DNA of 64,000 nucleotides from AC-51 sp036265325 (GCA_036265325.1 DATAPH010000009.1:1-64000), one strand, 5' to 3'. Counted from the first letter of the stretch, positions 20,578 through 30,300 are shown. A program made the numbers and translations. The notes: generated from the letters alone by a model not told the origin.

Positions 20578-22773
20578 ATGCCACTGACGACCGCCGACCC
20601 GATCGTCGCGATCGACGGGCGGCTCGCGTCCCGGCGCATGGGCCGGTCGAAAGGTCCCGAAGCGCGTGTCGTCCTCGCCGACGCGCTCGGCATCGAAACG
20701 GTCGGCCAGCTGCTGCACCACTACCCCCGGCGCTACATCGACCGGTCGCTGGTGCTGCCGATCGGGGAGCTGAAGATCGACGCGTTCGCGACGGTCATCG
20801 CGACGGTCCGTTCGGTCAAGAAGCGGCAGACGCGGCGACGCCAGGCGATGGTCACGGTCACGATCGGCGACGGCACCGGGTTCCTCGACCTCACGTTCTT
20901 CAATCAGCCGTGGGCGGCCGGCCTGTACCGCGAGGGGATGGAGGTGGCGGTGTCCGGCACGGTGCAGCTCTATCGGCACCGGCTGCAGCTCGGCAACCAA
21001 GAGATCGAGGTGCTGCGCAGCGATGAGCAAGATCTCGTGCACACCGGCCGCATCACGCCGGTGCATCGCGCCGTGGAAGGGATCAGCCCGCGCACGATCC
21101 GGGAGCTCGTGTGGCGCGCGATCGAACAGCTTCCGCCGCTGCCCGATCCGATCCCCGATGACGTGCGCGCCGCCGAGTCGCTGACCGATCGCGATCAGGC
21201 GCTGCGGTGGATCCACTTCCCGGACGATCAGCAGGAGCTCGAGACGGCGCGCGAGCGGCTGAAGTTCGATGAGCTCTTCACGCTGGAGCTCGGCGTCGGC
21301 TTTCGTCGCCGTCGACTCGCAGCAGAGCGCACAGGCATCGCGCATACGAAGACCGGGCCACTGCTCGATGCCTTCGACGCGTCGCTGCCGTTCGAGCCCA
21401 CCGACGCGCAGCGGCGAACGATAGACGAGGTCGACCGGCGCATGGCCGCGCCGCAACCGATGAATCTTCTGCTCCAGGGAGACGTCGGCTCGGGCAAGAC
21501 GCTCGTCGCGGTGCATGCGTGTCTGGTGGCGATCGCGTCGGGTCACCAGGCCGCGATCATGGCGCCGACCGAGGTTCTGGCGGGCCAGCATCTACGGTCG
21601 GTGACCGCGTTGCTCGCCGGCGTCGGCGGGGCACCGTACCTCGACACGCCTGATGATGCCCCACGGGATCAAGGCGCTCTGTTCGGTGACGTGCAGCCCG
21701 CGGCACCGTCGCTGACCTACGCGCTGCTTTCCGGAAGCGTCACCGGCACCGACCGCGAGCGCGTCGTCAAAGGCGCAGCCGACGGCTCGGTGGACCTCGT
21801 GATCGGCACGCACGCGCTTGTGCAAGACGGTGTGACGTTCGCCGACCTCAGTCTCGCGGTGATCGACGAACAGCACCGGTTCGGGTTGCACCAACGGACG
21901 GCGCTGTCGGGCAAGGGCGCCGGCGACATCGACGTGCTGATCATGACCGCGACGCCGATCCCGCGGACGCTCGCGCTCACCTACTACGGAGACCTGGACG
22001 TGGCCCTCATCGACGAGATGCCGGCCGGTCGTCGCCCCGTGCGTACCCGCGCCGCGCGCACGACCGAGGATCGCGCGGCCGCCGAGGTGCTCGTCCGGGA
22101 GGAGGTGGCCGCCGGGCATCAGGCGTTCGTCGTGTGCGCGGCGATCGACGAGGGGAACCGCACACAGGTCCGTGCCGCCGAGGCGGAGGCCGAGCGCCTG
22201 CGCACCGACGTCTTCCCCGAACTCGAGGTCGCGCTGCTGCACGGGCGGATGCGCCCGAAGGAGAAAGACCGCACGATGGAGCGGTTCCGCGCGGGCGACG
22301 CCGACGTGTTGATCTCGACGACGGTTATCGAGGTCGGGGTCGACGTGCCGAACGCGACGGTGATGCTGGTCGAGAACGCCGAGCGGTTCGGGCTGGCGCA
22401 GTTGCATCAGCTCCGCGGGCGGATCGGGCGGAGCGGCCTCGACGCGACGTGCGTGCTGTTCGACGCATCAGAGCCGACCAACGAAGAGGCCCGGGCGCGG
22501 ATCGACGCGATGGTGGCGACGACCGACGGCTTCGCGCTCGCCGACGAGGACCTGCGCCTGCGCGGTGAGGGGACGCTGTTCGACGTCCGCCAGTCCGGCA
22601 TGCCCGACCTGAAGCTCGCGCGCCTGGCCGAGGACGTGGAGCTGATCGGGCGTGCCCGTGACCGCGCCTTCGCGCTGATCGACGACGATCCGACGCTCGA
22701 GGGCCATGCCGCTCTGCGCGCTGAGCTCGAGGAGCGGTTCGCCGGGTCGATCGACTGGCTGTTCCGCTCGTGA
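20578..22773 (+). CDS. recG: ATP-dependent DNA helicase RecG
   Basis: The 731-residue branch-migration helicase acts on stalled forks and recombination intermediates. The wedge/OB domain is at about 60-155. SF2 motifs are LLLQGDVGSGKTLVA (Walker A), IMAPTEVLAGQH (Ia), VIDEQHRFG (the RecG-type DEQH), MTATPIPRTLALT (III), STTVIEVGVDVPNATVM (V) and QLHQLRGRIGRS (VI). A ~30-residue acidic insertion near residues 360-385 (DTPDDAPRDQGALFG) is somewhat unusual. The start ATG 20578 follows GGAGGG; the upstream open frame is antisense to the TlpA-like gene. Confidence 0.95.
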   Translation: MPLTTADPIVAIDGRLASRRMGRSKGPEARVVLADALGIETVGQLLHHYPRRYIDRSLVLPIGELKIDAFATVIATVRSVKKRQTRRRQAMVTVTIGDGTGFLDLTFFNQPWAAGLYREGMEVAVSGTVQLYRHRLQLGNQEIEVLRSDEQDLVHTGRITPVHRAVEGISPRTIRELVWRAIEQLPPLPDPIPDDVRAAESLTDRDQALRWIHFPDDQQELETARERLKFDELFTLELGVGFRRRRLAAERTGIAHTKTGPLLDAFDASLPFEPTDAQRRTIDEVDRRMAAPQPMNLLLQGDVGSGKTLVAVHACLVAIASGHQAAIMAPTEVLAGQHLRSVTALLAGVGGAPYLDTPDDAPRDQGALFGDVQPAAPSLTYALLSGSVTGTDRERVVKGAADGSVDLVIGTHALVQDGVTFADLSLAVIDEQHRFGLHQRTALSGKGAGDIDVLIMTATPIPRTLALTYYGDLDVALIDEMPAGRRPVRTRAARTTEDRAAAEVLVREEVAAGHQAFVVCAAIDEGNRTQVRAAEAEAERLRTDVFPELEVALLHGRMRPKEKDRTMERFRAGDADVLISTTVIEVGVDVPNATVMLVENAERFGLAQLHQLRGRIGRSGLDATCVLFDASEPTNEEARARIDAMVATTDGFALADEDLRLRGEGTLFDVRQSGMPDLKLARLAEDVELIGRARDRAFALIDDDPTLEGHAALRAELEERFAGSIDWLFRS

Positions 22774-22791
22774 ACCGCTCGAGCGCGGTTC
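22772..22791 (+). terminator. hairpin just after recG
   Basis: GAACCGC, loop TCGAGC, GCGGTTC: a perfect 7-bp stem starting in the recG stop codon and ending 11 bases before the rsmD -10. No T-run follows, so it may separate recG from rsmD only partly. Confidence 0.5.
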
Positions 22792-22801
22792 CGTCGCCCG
22801 C

Positions 22802-22807
22802 TAGGCT
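22802..22807 (+). promoter_or_regulatory. -10 hexamer of rsmD, leaderless position
   Basis: TAGGCT, eight bases before the rsmD GTG. It would drive the rsmD-coaD-sepIVA-yceD-rpmF-rnc-fpg operon. Confidence 0.6.
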
Positions 22808-22815
22808 CGCGACCC

Positions 22816-23379
22816 GTGCGGGTGATCGCGGGGAGCGCCAAGGGCGTGCGGCTCACGCGGGTGCCCGCCGGGACGCGTCCGCTTTCGGACATGGCACGCG
22901 AGGGGCTGTTCGCCAGCCTGGCCGGGCTCGTCGACGGCGCCCACTGCCTCGATCTCTACGCCGGAACCGGGGCGACCGGCATCGAGGCGCTCTCGCGCGG
23001 GGCGGACGAGGCGACCTTCGTCGATCGGAGCTCCGGGGCGGTGGCAGCGGTGCGCGAAAACCTTCGACTCACGGGGTTCGAGGACGCCGGCACCGTGGTT
23101 CGGGCGCCCGTCGCGGGCTGGCTGTCGGGAACGCCTGCGCCACACGACGTTTTCGACCTCGTCTTCTGTGATCCGCCCTATGACCTGGACGCGACGGCCC
23201 TCGGCGCCGTTCTGGCCGCCCTAGACGCCGGATGGCTTGCCCCGGAGGCGTGGACCGTCGTTGTGACCAGGGGTCATAAGAGCTGTCCTGTCGAGGTTCC
23301 GGTACACTGGGCCGTCCGGAGGCGGCTTCGCTACGGAGACAGCCTCCTCACCCAGTACCGGGAGGAGCGATGGGCCTGA
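22816..23379 (+). CDS. rsmD: 16S rRNA (guanine966-N2)-methyltransferase
   Basis: The 187-residue product has an RsmD-type N-terminus MRVIAGSAKGVRL, the phosphate-clamp RPLSDMAREGLFASL, an AdoMet pocket LDLYAGTGATGIEALSRG and the catalytic VFCDPPYDLD (NPPY/DPPY type of N6/N2 amino methyltransferases). It methylates a guanine of helix 31 in 16S rRNA. Start GTG 22816. It overlaps coaD by 10 nt, the usual rsmD-coaD arrangement. Confidence 0.94.
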   Translation: MRVIAGSAKGVRLTRVPAGTRPLSDMAREGLFASLAGLVDGAHCLDLYAGTGATGIEALSRGADEATFVDRSSGAVAAVRENLRLTGFEDAGTVVRAPVAGWLSGTPAPHDVFDLVFCDPPYDLDATALGAVLAALDAGWLAPEAWTVVVTRGHKSCPVEVPVHWAVRRRLRYGDSLLTQYREERWA

Positions 23380-23852
23380 CCGCCCTGTGTCCGGGAACGT
23401 TCGACCCGGTGACCAACGGGCACCTCGACGTCGTTCGGCGTGCCGCGGGCATGTTTGACGGCGTGGTTGTTGCCGTCTTGGAGAATCCCTCCAAGGCGCC
23501 GCTGTTCACCGTCCAGGAGCGGATGGGGCTCCTCGACGAGGCGCTTCGCGACCAGCCGAACGTCCGCGTCGGCGCGTTCGGCGGCCTGCTCGTCGACTAC
23601 GCCCGGTCCCAGGGTGCGGACATGATCGTGAAGGGCCTTCGGGCCGTGAGTGACTACGAGTACGAGATCCAGATGGCACAGATGAACCAACGCATCGGCG
23701 GCATCGAGACGCTGTTCCTCGCGACGAGCCCGAAATGGTCGTTCCTGTCGTCGTCCCTCGTGAAAGAGGTGGCGCGACACGGCGGCGACGTGGAGGGACT
23801 CGTCCCGGACGTCGTGCGCAAGGCGCTCGTCGACCGGTTGGGAGCCGTCTGA
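23370..23852 (+). CDS. coaD: phosphopantetheine adenylyltransferase
   Basis: The 160-residue product transfers AMP to 4'-phosphopantetheine, the penultimate step of CoA synthesis. It has CPGTFDPVTNGHLDVVRRA with the nucleotidylyl-transferase TNGH at residues 15-18, KGLRAVSDYEYEIQMAQMN (Arg in the phosphopantetheine pocket) and FLSSSLVKEVARHGGDV, which carries the ISST-type motif. The start is ATG 23370 inside rsmD; its TGA shares bases with the next ATG (TGATG). Confidence 0.95.
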   Translation: MGLTALCPGTFDPVTNGHLDVVRRAAGMFDGVVVAVLENPSKAPLFTVQERMGLLDEALRDQPNVRVGAFGGLLVDYARSQGADMIVKGLRAVSDYEYEIQMAQMNQRIGGIETLFLATSPKWSFLSSSLVKEVARHGGDVEGLVPDVVRKALVDRLGAV

Positions 23853-24430
23853 TGGATCTCGCCGGCCGGTTGGCCCAGCTCGAGCAGATCGTGCGTGACG
23901 CGAAGTCGATGCCGTTGTCGTCGTCGGTCCTGATCAGCCGCGACGAGGTCCTTGAGATGTTGCACGAGATGCAGGAGTCGCTGCCCGAGGAGATCAAGCA
24001 GGCGCGCTGGGTCGTGAAGGACCGTGAGGAGCTCCTCGCGAAGGCGCGCGCCGAGGGCGACCGCATCATCGAGCAGGCGCATGAAGAGCAACGTCGGATG
24101 GCGATGAAAGACGCCGTCGCCAAGCGTGCGCAGGAGGAGTCCGCGCGCATGCTCCAGGAGGCGGAGGACACGACGTCGGAGATGCGGCGCGAGGCCGAGG
24201 ACTACGTCGACGGCAAGCTCGCGCAGTTCGAGATCGCGTTGCGCAAGATCCTTGAGGACGCGCAGGGCACCGCCCGTGGGCTCGCGAAGACGCTCGACCA
24301 GGTCGAGGTCGGCCGCGACCGGCTGCGCTCGCCGACGACGGTGGCCGAGCAGGAGCTCGCCCCCCCCGACCTGCAGCCCGAGCCCTCCGATCTGTTCGAC
24401 GCCGAAGCGGGCGGGGAGGGATTCGGATGA
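23852..24430 (+). CDS. SepIVA/DivIVA-like coiled-coil protein
   Basis: The 192-residue protein is almost wholly alpha-helical and charged. After a short N-terminal segment (LAGRLAQLEQIVRDAKSMPLS) it forms a long heptad-rich coiled coil (about residues 25-155) with a proline-rich, acidic tail. The location between coaD and a yceD-rpmF-rnc-fpg-smc run matches SepIVA of mycobacteria, a DivIVA-family septation factor, and the N-terminal VLISRDEVLEMLHEMQESLP fits that family. The role as a division/elongation scaffold is inferred from family and position. It is coupled to coaD and overlaps yceD (ATGA). Confidence 0.75.
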   Translation: MDLAGRLAQLEQIVRDAKSMPLSSSVLISRDEVLEMLHEMQESLPEEIKQARWVVKDREELLAKARAEGDRIIEQAHEEQRRMAMKDAVAKRAQEESARMLQEAEDTTSEMRREAEDYVDGKLAQFEIALRKILEDAQGTARGLAKTLDQVEVGRDRLRSPTTVAEQELAPPDLQPEPSDLFDAEAGGEGFG

Positions 24431-24954
24431 GCCTGCCGATGCTCGACGTGCACGATCTGCTCGGACACCCGGGGATGGCGCGGACCGTCGATCTCCTCGG
24501 CACGATCGACGACCTCGCGACCGAAGTGGTCGCGGTGCCCGACGACGCGATGCTCGGCGGCCCGTTGTCGCTCGAGTCGGTGATCGAAGGGATCTTCGTC
24601 GGCGGCACGATCACGGGCACGTGGCGTCTTCGGTGCGCCCGATGCCTCACGGAGGAAACGCGGCCGTTCACGGTCGAGATCGCCGAGCTCGTGACGCCGG
24701 TCGTTGGAGATGCGGGCGACGACGGCTACGCGCTCGTCGAGGAGCAGATCGACATCGATCAGATCGTCCGCGACGCGATCGGCGTGGAGATGCCCTTCGC
24801 ACCGTTGTGCCGCCCGGACTGTCAGGGCTTGTGTCCGACGTGCGGCGGCAACCGCAACCTCGGCGAGTGCCCCGGCCACGACGCGATCGACCCGCGCTTC
24901 GCCGTGCTCTCAGACCTGTTGACCGACCTTCCGACCGCCGACGACCCGAACTGA
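24427..24954 (+). CDS. yceD: YceD-family (DUF177) protein
   Basis: The 175-residue DUF177 family member is nearly always upstream of rpmF. It has the family's CxxC pair RCARCLTEE in the middle, an acidic stretch (VEEQIDIDQIVRDAI), and the C-terminal Cys cluster CRPDCQGLCPTCGGNRN, which probably binds zinc. YceD proteins affect 23S rRNA metabolism in plants and bacteria; the molecular reaction is unclear. It is coupled to the SepIVA-like gene. Confidence 0.92.
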   Translation: MSLPMLDVHDLLGHPGMARTVDLLGTIDDLATEVVAVPDDAMLGGPLSLESVIEGIFVGGTITGTWRLRCARCLTEETRPFTVEIAELVTPVVGDAGDDGYALVEEQIDIDQIVRDAIGVEMPFAPLCRPDCQGLCPTCGGNRNLGECPGHDAIDPRFAVLSDLLTDLPTADDPN

Positions 24955-24990
24955 ATCCCAGCCCAACAGGAATCTCAGGAGGAACCGACG

Positions 24991-25167
24991 ATGGCAGTTC
25001 CCAAGAAGAAGCAGAGCAAGACACGCACCGCGAAGCGTCGCGCGACGTGGAAGGCGTCGGCGAGCGCGTACAGCGCGTGCCCGCAGTGCAAGCAGCCGAA
25101 GCAGCCGCACCGGGTCTGCGGCAACTGCGGCTACTACGCCGGTCGCCAGGCGATCGAGGTCGAGTAA
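24991..25167 (+). CDS. rpmF: 50S ribosomal protein L32
   Basis: The 58-residue product MAVPKKKQSKTRTAKRRATW... ends with a zinc ribbon (CPQCKQPKQPHRVCGNC). AGGAGGA lies six bases before the ATG. It is a standard zinc-binding L32, located between yceD and rnc as in most bacteria. Confidence 0.95.
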   Translation: MAVPKKKQSKTRTAKRRATWKASASAYSACPQCKQPKQPHRVCGNCGYYAGRQAIEVE

Positions 25168-25171
25168 CGAG

Positions 25172-25921
25172 GTGGGATCACCCGAGGCGGTTCCGGTCGG
25201 CGCGCTGGACGAGGCGCTCGGCGTCGCCTTCGGTGATCCCCGTCTCCGCGAGGCCGCGCTGACCCACCGGTCGTACGCGTTCGAGCAGGGGCTCGACGTG
25301 ACGAACGAGCGCCTGGAGTTCCTCGGCGACTCGGTGTTGGGGCTGATCGTCACCGACATGGCGTATCGGTCGTATCCGGAACTCGCCGAGGGGCAGCTCG
25401 CGAAGCTTCGCGCCGCGATCGTCAACATGCACGCGTTGGCCGACGTGGCGCGCGGCCTCGGGATCGGCGACCTGGTGCTGCTCGGCAAGGGCGAGGAAGG
25501 CTCCGGCGGTCGGGACAAGGCGAGCATCCTGGCCGACGCGCTCGAGGCGATCTTCGGCGCGGTGTATCTGGATCGTGGCCTGGGCGTCGCGACCGAGCTG
25601 ATCGAGCGGCTGTTCCGCCCTCGTATGGAGGCCTACGTCCGCGGCGAGGGCGACCGTGACTTCAAGACCGCGCTGCAGGAGCTCGCGTCGCAACGCCAGC
25701 GAGCGTTACCGGCCTACGAGGTCGATGAGTCCGGTCCGGACCACCAGAAGGAGTTCACCGCCACCGTCTTGGTGGCGGGAGAGCGGCTCGGCGCGGGCGC
25801 CGGTCGCACCAAGAAAGAGGCTGAGCAACATGCGGCACGCGAGGCCTACGAACGTCTACGCGGGCGCGTCGACGGGGAGACATCCGAGGAGGGGCGATGG
25901 AGCTTCCCGAAGTCGAGGTGA
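25172..25921 (+). CDS. rnc: ribonuclease III
   Basis: The 249-residue double-stranded-RNA endonuclease for rRNA maturation has an N-terminal catalytic domain with the signature ERLEFLGDSVLGLIV and the second metal-binding motif DKASILADALEAIFGAVYLD, and a C-terminal dsRNA-binding domain at about 165-232 (ALQELASQRQ...GAGRTKKEAEQHAA). The start is GTG 25172, four bases after the rpmF stop and inside its last codons' GAGG. It overlaps fpg by 25 nt. Confidence 0.95.
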   Translation: MGSPEAVPVGALDEALGVAFGDPRLREAALTHRSYAFEQGLDVTNERLEFLGDSVLGLIVTDMAYRSYPELAEGQLAKLRAAIVNMHALADVARGLGIGDLVLLGKGEEGSGGRDKASILADALEAIFGAVYLDRGLGVATELIERLFRPRMEAYVRGEGDRDFKTALQELASQRQRALPAYEVDESGPDHQKEFTATVLVAGERLGAGAGRTKKEAEQHAAREAYERLRGRVDGETSEEGRWSFPKSR

Positions 25922-26739
25922 TGCGTCGCGATCTCGACCGCGACGTCGTTGGGAAGAAGATCAAGACCGTCGAGGTCAAAGGCACGAAGAACGCGATGCG
26001 CGCGATCCGTCGCCACAAGACACGGAAGGACTTCACGTCGCGTCTGGCTGGCCACAAGCTCATCAAGACCGAACGGCGCGGCAAGTACATCCTGCTGCAC
26101 CTTGACGGCGGCGACATCTTGGTCGTGCATTTCGGGATGAGCGGGCGGTTCCAACGCGGGAACGGGCGCCTGGCGCTCGCGCCGCACACCCACGTCATCG
26201 CGACGTTCCAGCAGGGTGGCGATCTGCGCTTCATCGATCCGCGGACGTTCGGCGAGGTGTTCGTCGTGTCGCCCGACGAGATGGGCAAGGTGAAGGACCT
26301 GCAGCACATCGCGATCGACCCGCTCGATCAGGTCTTCACGTGGCCGGCGTTCCAGTACCTCCTCGCCGAGAAGGGCGCCAAGATGAAGCAGCTGCTGATG
26401 GACCAGAAGTTCATCAGCGGGCTCGGCAACATCTACTCCGACGAGGTGCTGTTCGGGGCGGGGCTGCGCTACGACCGGATCAGCAACACGTTGTCGTCCC
26501 AGGAGGTGCGACGGCTGTATCGCGCGATCCAGGAAGTGCTGCAGGAGGCGATCAAGGCGCGCGGCACGACGCTTTCCGACGAGGCGTACCTCGACCTGTT
26601 CGGCGAGCCAGGCGGCTATCAGAACGAGCTCAGGGTCTACGATCGTGCCGGCCTGCCGTGCCGGCGATGCCGGACGCCGATCGAGTCGATCAAGATCTCG
26701 CAGCGCTCCTCCTATTATTGCCCGCAGTGCCAGAGCTAG
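25897..26739 (+). CDS. formamidopyrimidine-DNA glycosylase family protein (Fpg/MutM)
   Basis: The 280-residue Fpg/Nei-fold protein keeps GKYILLHLDGGDILVVHFGM with the beta-hairpin lysine, the helix-two-turn-helix DQKFISGLGNIYSDEVLF, and a zinc finger (CRRCRTPI, YYCPQC). The odd point is the N-terminus: it reads MELPEVEV instead of MPELPEVE, so the catalytic Pro that becomes residue 1 in Fpg is absent and Glu follows Met directly. No upstream start restores it. It may be a binding-only or altered glycosylase, or use another nucleophile. GAGGAGGGG precedes the ATG. Confidence 0.88.
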   Translation: MELPEVEVMRRDLDRDVVGKKIKTVEVKGTKNAMRAIRRHKTRKDFTSRLAGHKLIKTERRGKYILLHLDGGDILVVHFGMSGRFQRGNGRLALAPHTHVIATFQQGGDLRFIDPRTFGEVFVVSPDEMGKVKDLQHIAIDPLDQVFTWPAFQYLLAEKGAKMKQLLMDQKFISGLGNIYSDEVLFGAGLRYDRISNTLSSQEVRRLYRAIQEVLQEAIKARGTTLSDEAYLDLFGEPGGYQNELRVYDRAGLPCRRCRTPIESIKISQRSSYYCPQCQS

Positions 26740-26762
26740 GACGCCAGAGCGAGGAGGCACGG

Positions 26763-27008
26763 TTGTCCCAAGGCGGCCCCAACGCACCCCGGCTGGCGGC
26801 GCTCGCGACGGCGAACGAGCGGGCGTTCGCAGCGGGTGACCCCGACTGGACATTGCAGCATCGTCACCCCGACGGGGACAAGTGGTTGGTGATCGGGCGC
26901 TTCCCGACGAAGCGGTCGGCGGAGGAAGCGGCCAAGGCGTTCGTCGCAGCCGGCCACGGCCGGGACGAAGACTTCCGCGTCCAGCGCACGAAGGCGCCGG
27001 CCGTCTAA
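26763..27008 (+). CDS. small conserved-looking protein of unknown function
   Basis: The 81-residue product starts at TTG 26763, five bases after GAGGAGG, which decides the start. It is a compact alpha/beta sequence: PRLAALATANERAFAAGDPD, then DGDKWLVIGRFPTKRSAEEA and a short basic end. The pattern (two strands around a helix with a GRF.TK.SAEEA motif) could be a small RNA- or nucleotide-binding fold, but I recognise no family. It lies between fpg and acyP in the same operon. Confidence 0.7.
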   Translation: MSQGGPNAPRLAALATANERAFAAGDPDWTLQHRHPDGDKWLVIGRFPTKRSAEEAAKAFVAAGHGRDEDFRVQRTKAPAV

Positions 27009-27012
27009 CCCC

Positions 27013-27285
27013 GTGATCGTTCGGCGCCGTGTTCGGATCTTCGGCTCGGTGCAGGGTGTCTTCTTCCGCGCGACGTGCGTGCGCGAAGCGTCTCGACGCG
27101 GCCTCGCAGGCTCGGTGCGCAACGTTGCGGACGGCAGCGTCGAGGCCGTCTTCGAAGGTGAAGGCGATGCGGTGGAAGCGATGACGGCATGGTGCAGGCG
27201 TGGTCCGGACGGCGCACGGGTCGACGGCGTCGAGGCGGCCGACGAGCCACCTGAAGGGCTCGAGGAGTTCCGTATCACGGGCTAG
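27013..27285 (+). CDS. acyP: acylphosphatase
   Basis: The 90-residue product hydrolyses acylphosphates. It has the family loop GSVQGVFFRATC with the phosphate-binding Arg, and GLAGSVRNVADGSVEAVFEG with the catalytic Asn. The C-terminal strand EEFRITG is standard. Start GTG 27013. Its position between fpg and smc matches the mycobacterial acyP-smc arrangement. Confidence 0.95.
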   Translation: MIVRRRVRIFGSVQGVFFRATCVREASRRGLAGSVRNVADGSVEAVFEGEGDAVEAMTAWCRRGPDGARVDGVEAADEPPEGLEEFRITG

Positions 27286-27352
27286 ACGGCGGCCGTGACC
27301 AGCGGCGATAGTGGAAGTCGCGCGCTTCCCCTTCGGAGAATCACATGCCTGT

Positions 27353-27358
27353 TAGCAT
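27353..27358 (+). promoter_or_regulatory. -10 hexamer of smc, leaderless position
   Basis: TAGCAT, seven bases before ATG 27366. It decides the smc start against the in-frame ATG at 27345. Confidence 0.55.
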
Positions 27359-27365
27359 CCGCGCG

Positions 27366-30300
27366 ATGTTCCTCCGCTCGATCACGATCCGCGGGTTCAA
27401 GTCGTTCGCGGACAAGACGGTGCTCGAGTTCGTCCCCGGGGTCTCCGTGATCGTCGGCCCCAACGGATCCGGGAAATCCAACCTCGTCGACGCGATCAGC
27501 TGGGCGCTCGGCGAGCAGGGGGCGCGGGCGCTCCGCGGTGGACAGATGGCCGACGTGATCTTCGCGGGCACGCCGTCACGGCCGGCGCTCGGCATGGCCG
27601 AGGTCAAGCTCCTGATCGACAACGAGGCCGGCAAGATCCCTGTCCCGATGTCGGAGATCGAGATCAGCCGAACGATCTTCCGCAGCGGCGAATCGGAGTA
27701 CCGGATCGGCGGCCAGGTCGTGCGTCTGCTCGATGTCCAGGAGCTGCTGTCGGAGTCTGGTATCGGCCGCGCGCTGCACACGGTCGTCGGGCAGGGGCAG
27801 CTCGAGGAGGTGCTGCTCGCGCGGCCCGAGGATCGCCGCCGCTACATCGAGGAGGCGGCCGGCATCGCGAAGCACCGTCGGCGCAAGGAGCGCGCGGAGC
27901 GCAAGCTCTCGGGGCTCGACCAGGATCTCCTGCGGCTCGCCGACGTGCTGACCGAGCTTCGGCGCCAGTTGAAGCCGCTGAAGCAGCAGGCCGAGTCGGC
28001 GAAGAAACACGAGGAGCTGACCGCCGAAGCCGATGCGCTCGCGGGCAAGCTTGCGGCCGCGCGGCTGCGCGCGTTGCGCCGCGAACGCGAACGACGCCGG
28101 GGCGGGTGGGACCAGGGCATGGACGAACGCCGTGCCGCTCGCGAGCGGTTGGATGCGCTCGATGGCGAGGTGCTCGCCGGCGCCGACGCACGGGCCGAGG
28201 CGACGACGGCGCTCGCCGACGCCGAGCGCGCGTTCCGCGGCGCGGCGATGGACCGCGAGCGCGCGGAGCAAACGTACCGCGCCGCGGTGGATCGGGAGAC
28301 GACGGCCCGGCAGTCGTTGGCCGGCGAGGCCACGATGGCCGCTCGGATGGACGCCGTCGCCGCGGAGCTGGCGCGCGTCGACGATGCAGCGGCCGCCGCC
28401 GTCGCCGACCTGGAGCGCAGCGAGGCAGAGCTCGGATCCGCCGAGGACGCGCACCGCCGCGCGGAAGACGAGCGGCATCAGATCGAGGAGCAGCGCCGTC
28501 GGATCGGCGAGGAGGCGGCATCCCGTCGGGCCGAGGCCGACGCGATCCGCGGCACCCTCGCGAGCGCCGAGCACGAACAGGAACGGCTGGGCGGCTCCCT
28601 CGACGTGCTCCGCGATCGCATCGCGACCGCCGAGGCCGAGCGCGGTGAGATCGAGGCGGACATCGAGCACCTCGACGGCCAGACCGCGCCGCTCGCCGAG
28701 CGCCGCAGGCAGCTCGACGACGAACGGCGCACGCTGGTCGATCGGATCGAGGAGCTGACTGAGGCGCGCGTGCGGATGCAGGCGCGAAAGGACCTGTTGG
28801 ACGCGCGCCGTCGAGACATCGAGGAGACGCCGGGGTCGCGGTTCCTCGCCGAACACGGCGGCCGTGCGGTGGGACTGCTCAAGGATCTCGTTCGCATCGA
28901 GGACGGGCTCAAGCGTGCGCTCGTGGCGGCGCTCGGGCCGCTCGCCGACGCGGTGGTGTACGACGACGGAGCGCTCGCGCTCGCCGATGCGCCGCACGGC
29001 GACGGCGCGATCCTCGCGATCGCCGCCGGGGGCCCGGTGCCGATCGGGCTCGCGGGCGAGCGGCAGCTGCTCGCGGCGGTCGATGCCGACCCCGCCGCTC
29101 GAGGCATCGTGTCGACGGTGCTTCGCGACGTGTATCTCGCGACCTCGGTCGAGCAGGCCGCGGAGAAGCAAGGCGCGCATCCCCACGCGTCGTTCGTCAC
29201 CGCCGAAGGCGTGTTGGTCGGGCCGGCCGTCATCCACACCGCTCGCGAGGCAGACGTGCGCCTTCGCGAGATCCTCGCCGAGCTCCAAGTGCTGGCCCAC
29301 GACCTGTCGGCGACCGATCAGCAGCTCCGGCCGCGAACCGCGCGCCTCGAGGAGATCGGCGGCGAGGTCACGTTCCTCCAGGAGCAGATCGACGCGGCCG
29401 ACGCCGAGATCACGGAGGCCGCGGGCCGTTCGACGGCCGCCGAGCGTGAGCTCGTGGCGATGCGGACGGAAGCCGATCTGCTCGCGCAACGCCTCGCGGC
29501 TGTGAGCGAGACCGCGACCGCTGCGCGCGACCGCCTGACCGCGATGGGACCCGCGGTGGACGCGGCGATCCCCGATCTCCCGCCGCTGCCCCAGGCGCCG
29601 ATCCACCTGCGTGTGAGCGTCGAGACGCTCAGGCGCGAACGCGTCAGGCTCGACGGCCGGACGCATGAGCTCCGTTCGGAACGCGACGAGCTAGCCGCGC
29701 ACGATCCCGTGCGCCTGCGCGACGAGCTTGCAACGGCCGAGGCCGCGCGAACCGCCGCCGAGGCCGCCGTCTCGACGGCCGACGATGCGTTCGCGGCCGC
29801 CACCGCCGCGCGCGAGGCTGCAGCCGTCGCGGAGCGCGAGGCCGCGGAGCGGGAGGCCGCGATCAACAAGAGCTGGCGTGAGGCGTCGACGTCGCTCGAC
29901 GAGCTTCGCCGTCAGTACGAAGACGAGGACCGGCTGCGCGGTGACATCGAACGGCGGATCGGCGAGGCCGAGCGATTGCTGCGCGAGGGCTTTCAGGCCG
30001 ACCCCGACGAGCTCCTCGCAACGCTCACGGAGGACGATTCGGTCGAAACGATCGAGAAGCGCCAGGAACTCGTGCAGCGGCGGCTCGCGCTGCTCGGACG
30101 GGTGAACCTGCTCGCCACCGGCGAGCTCGATGCCCTGCAGGAGCGGCACGACTTCATGCAGCGCGAACTCGACGATGTGCGCAAGGCGCGCCGCGACCTG
30201 CTCGAGGTCATCACGCAGATCGACCGGCAGATCACCGAGGCGTTCACGTCGGCGTATCGGGACGTGGCCGAGCAGTTCGAGCGTCTGATCGCGGAGCTGT

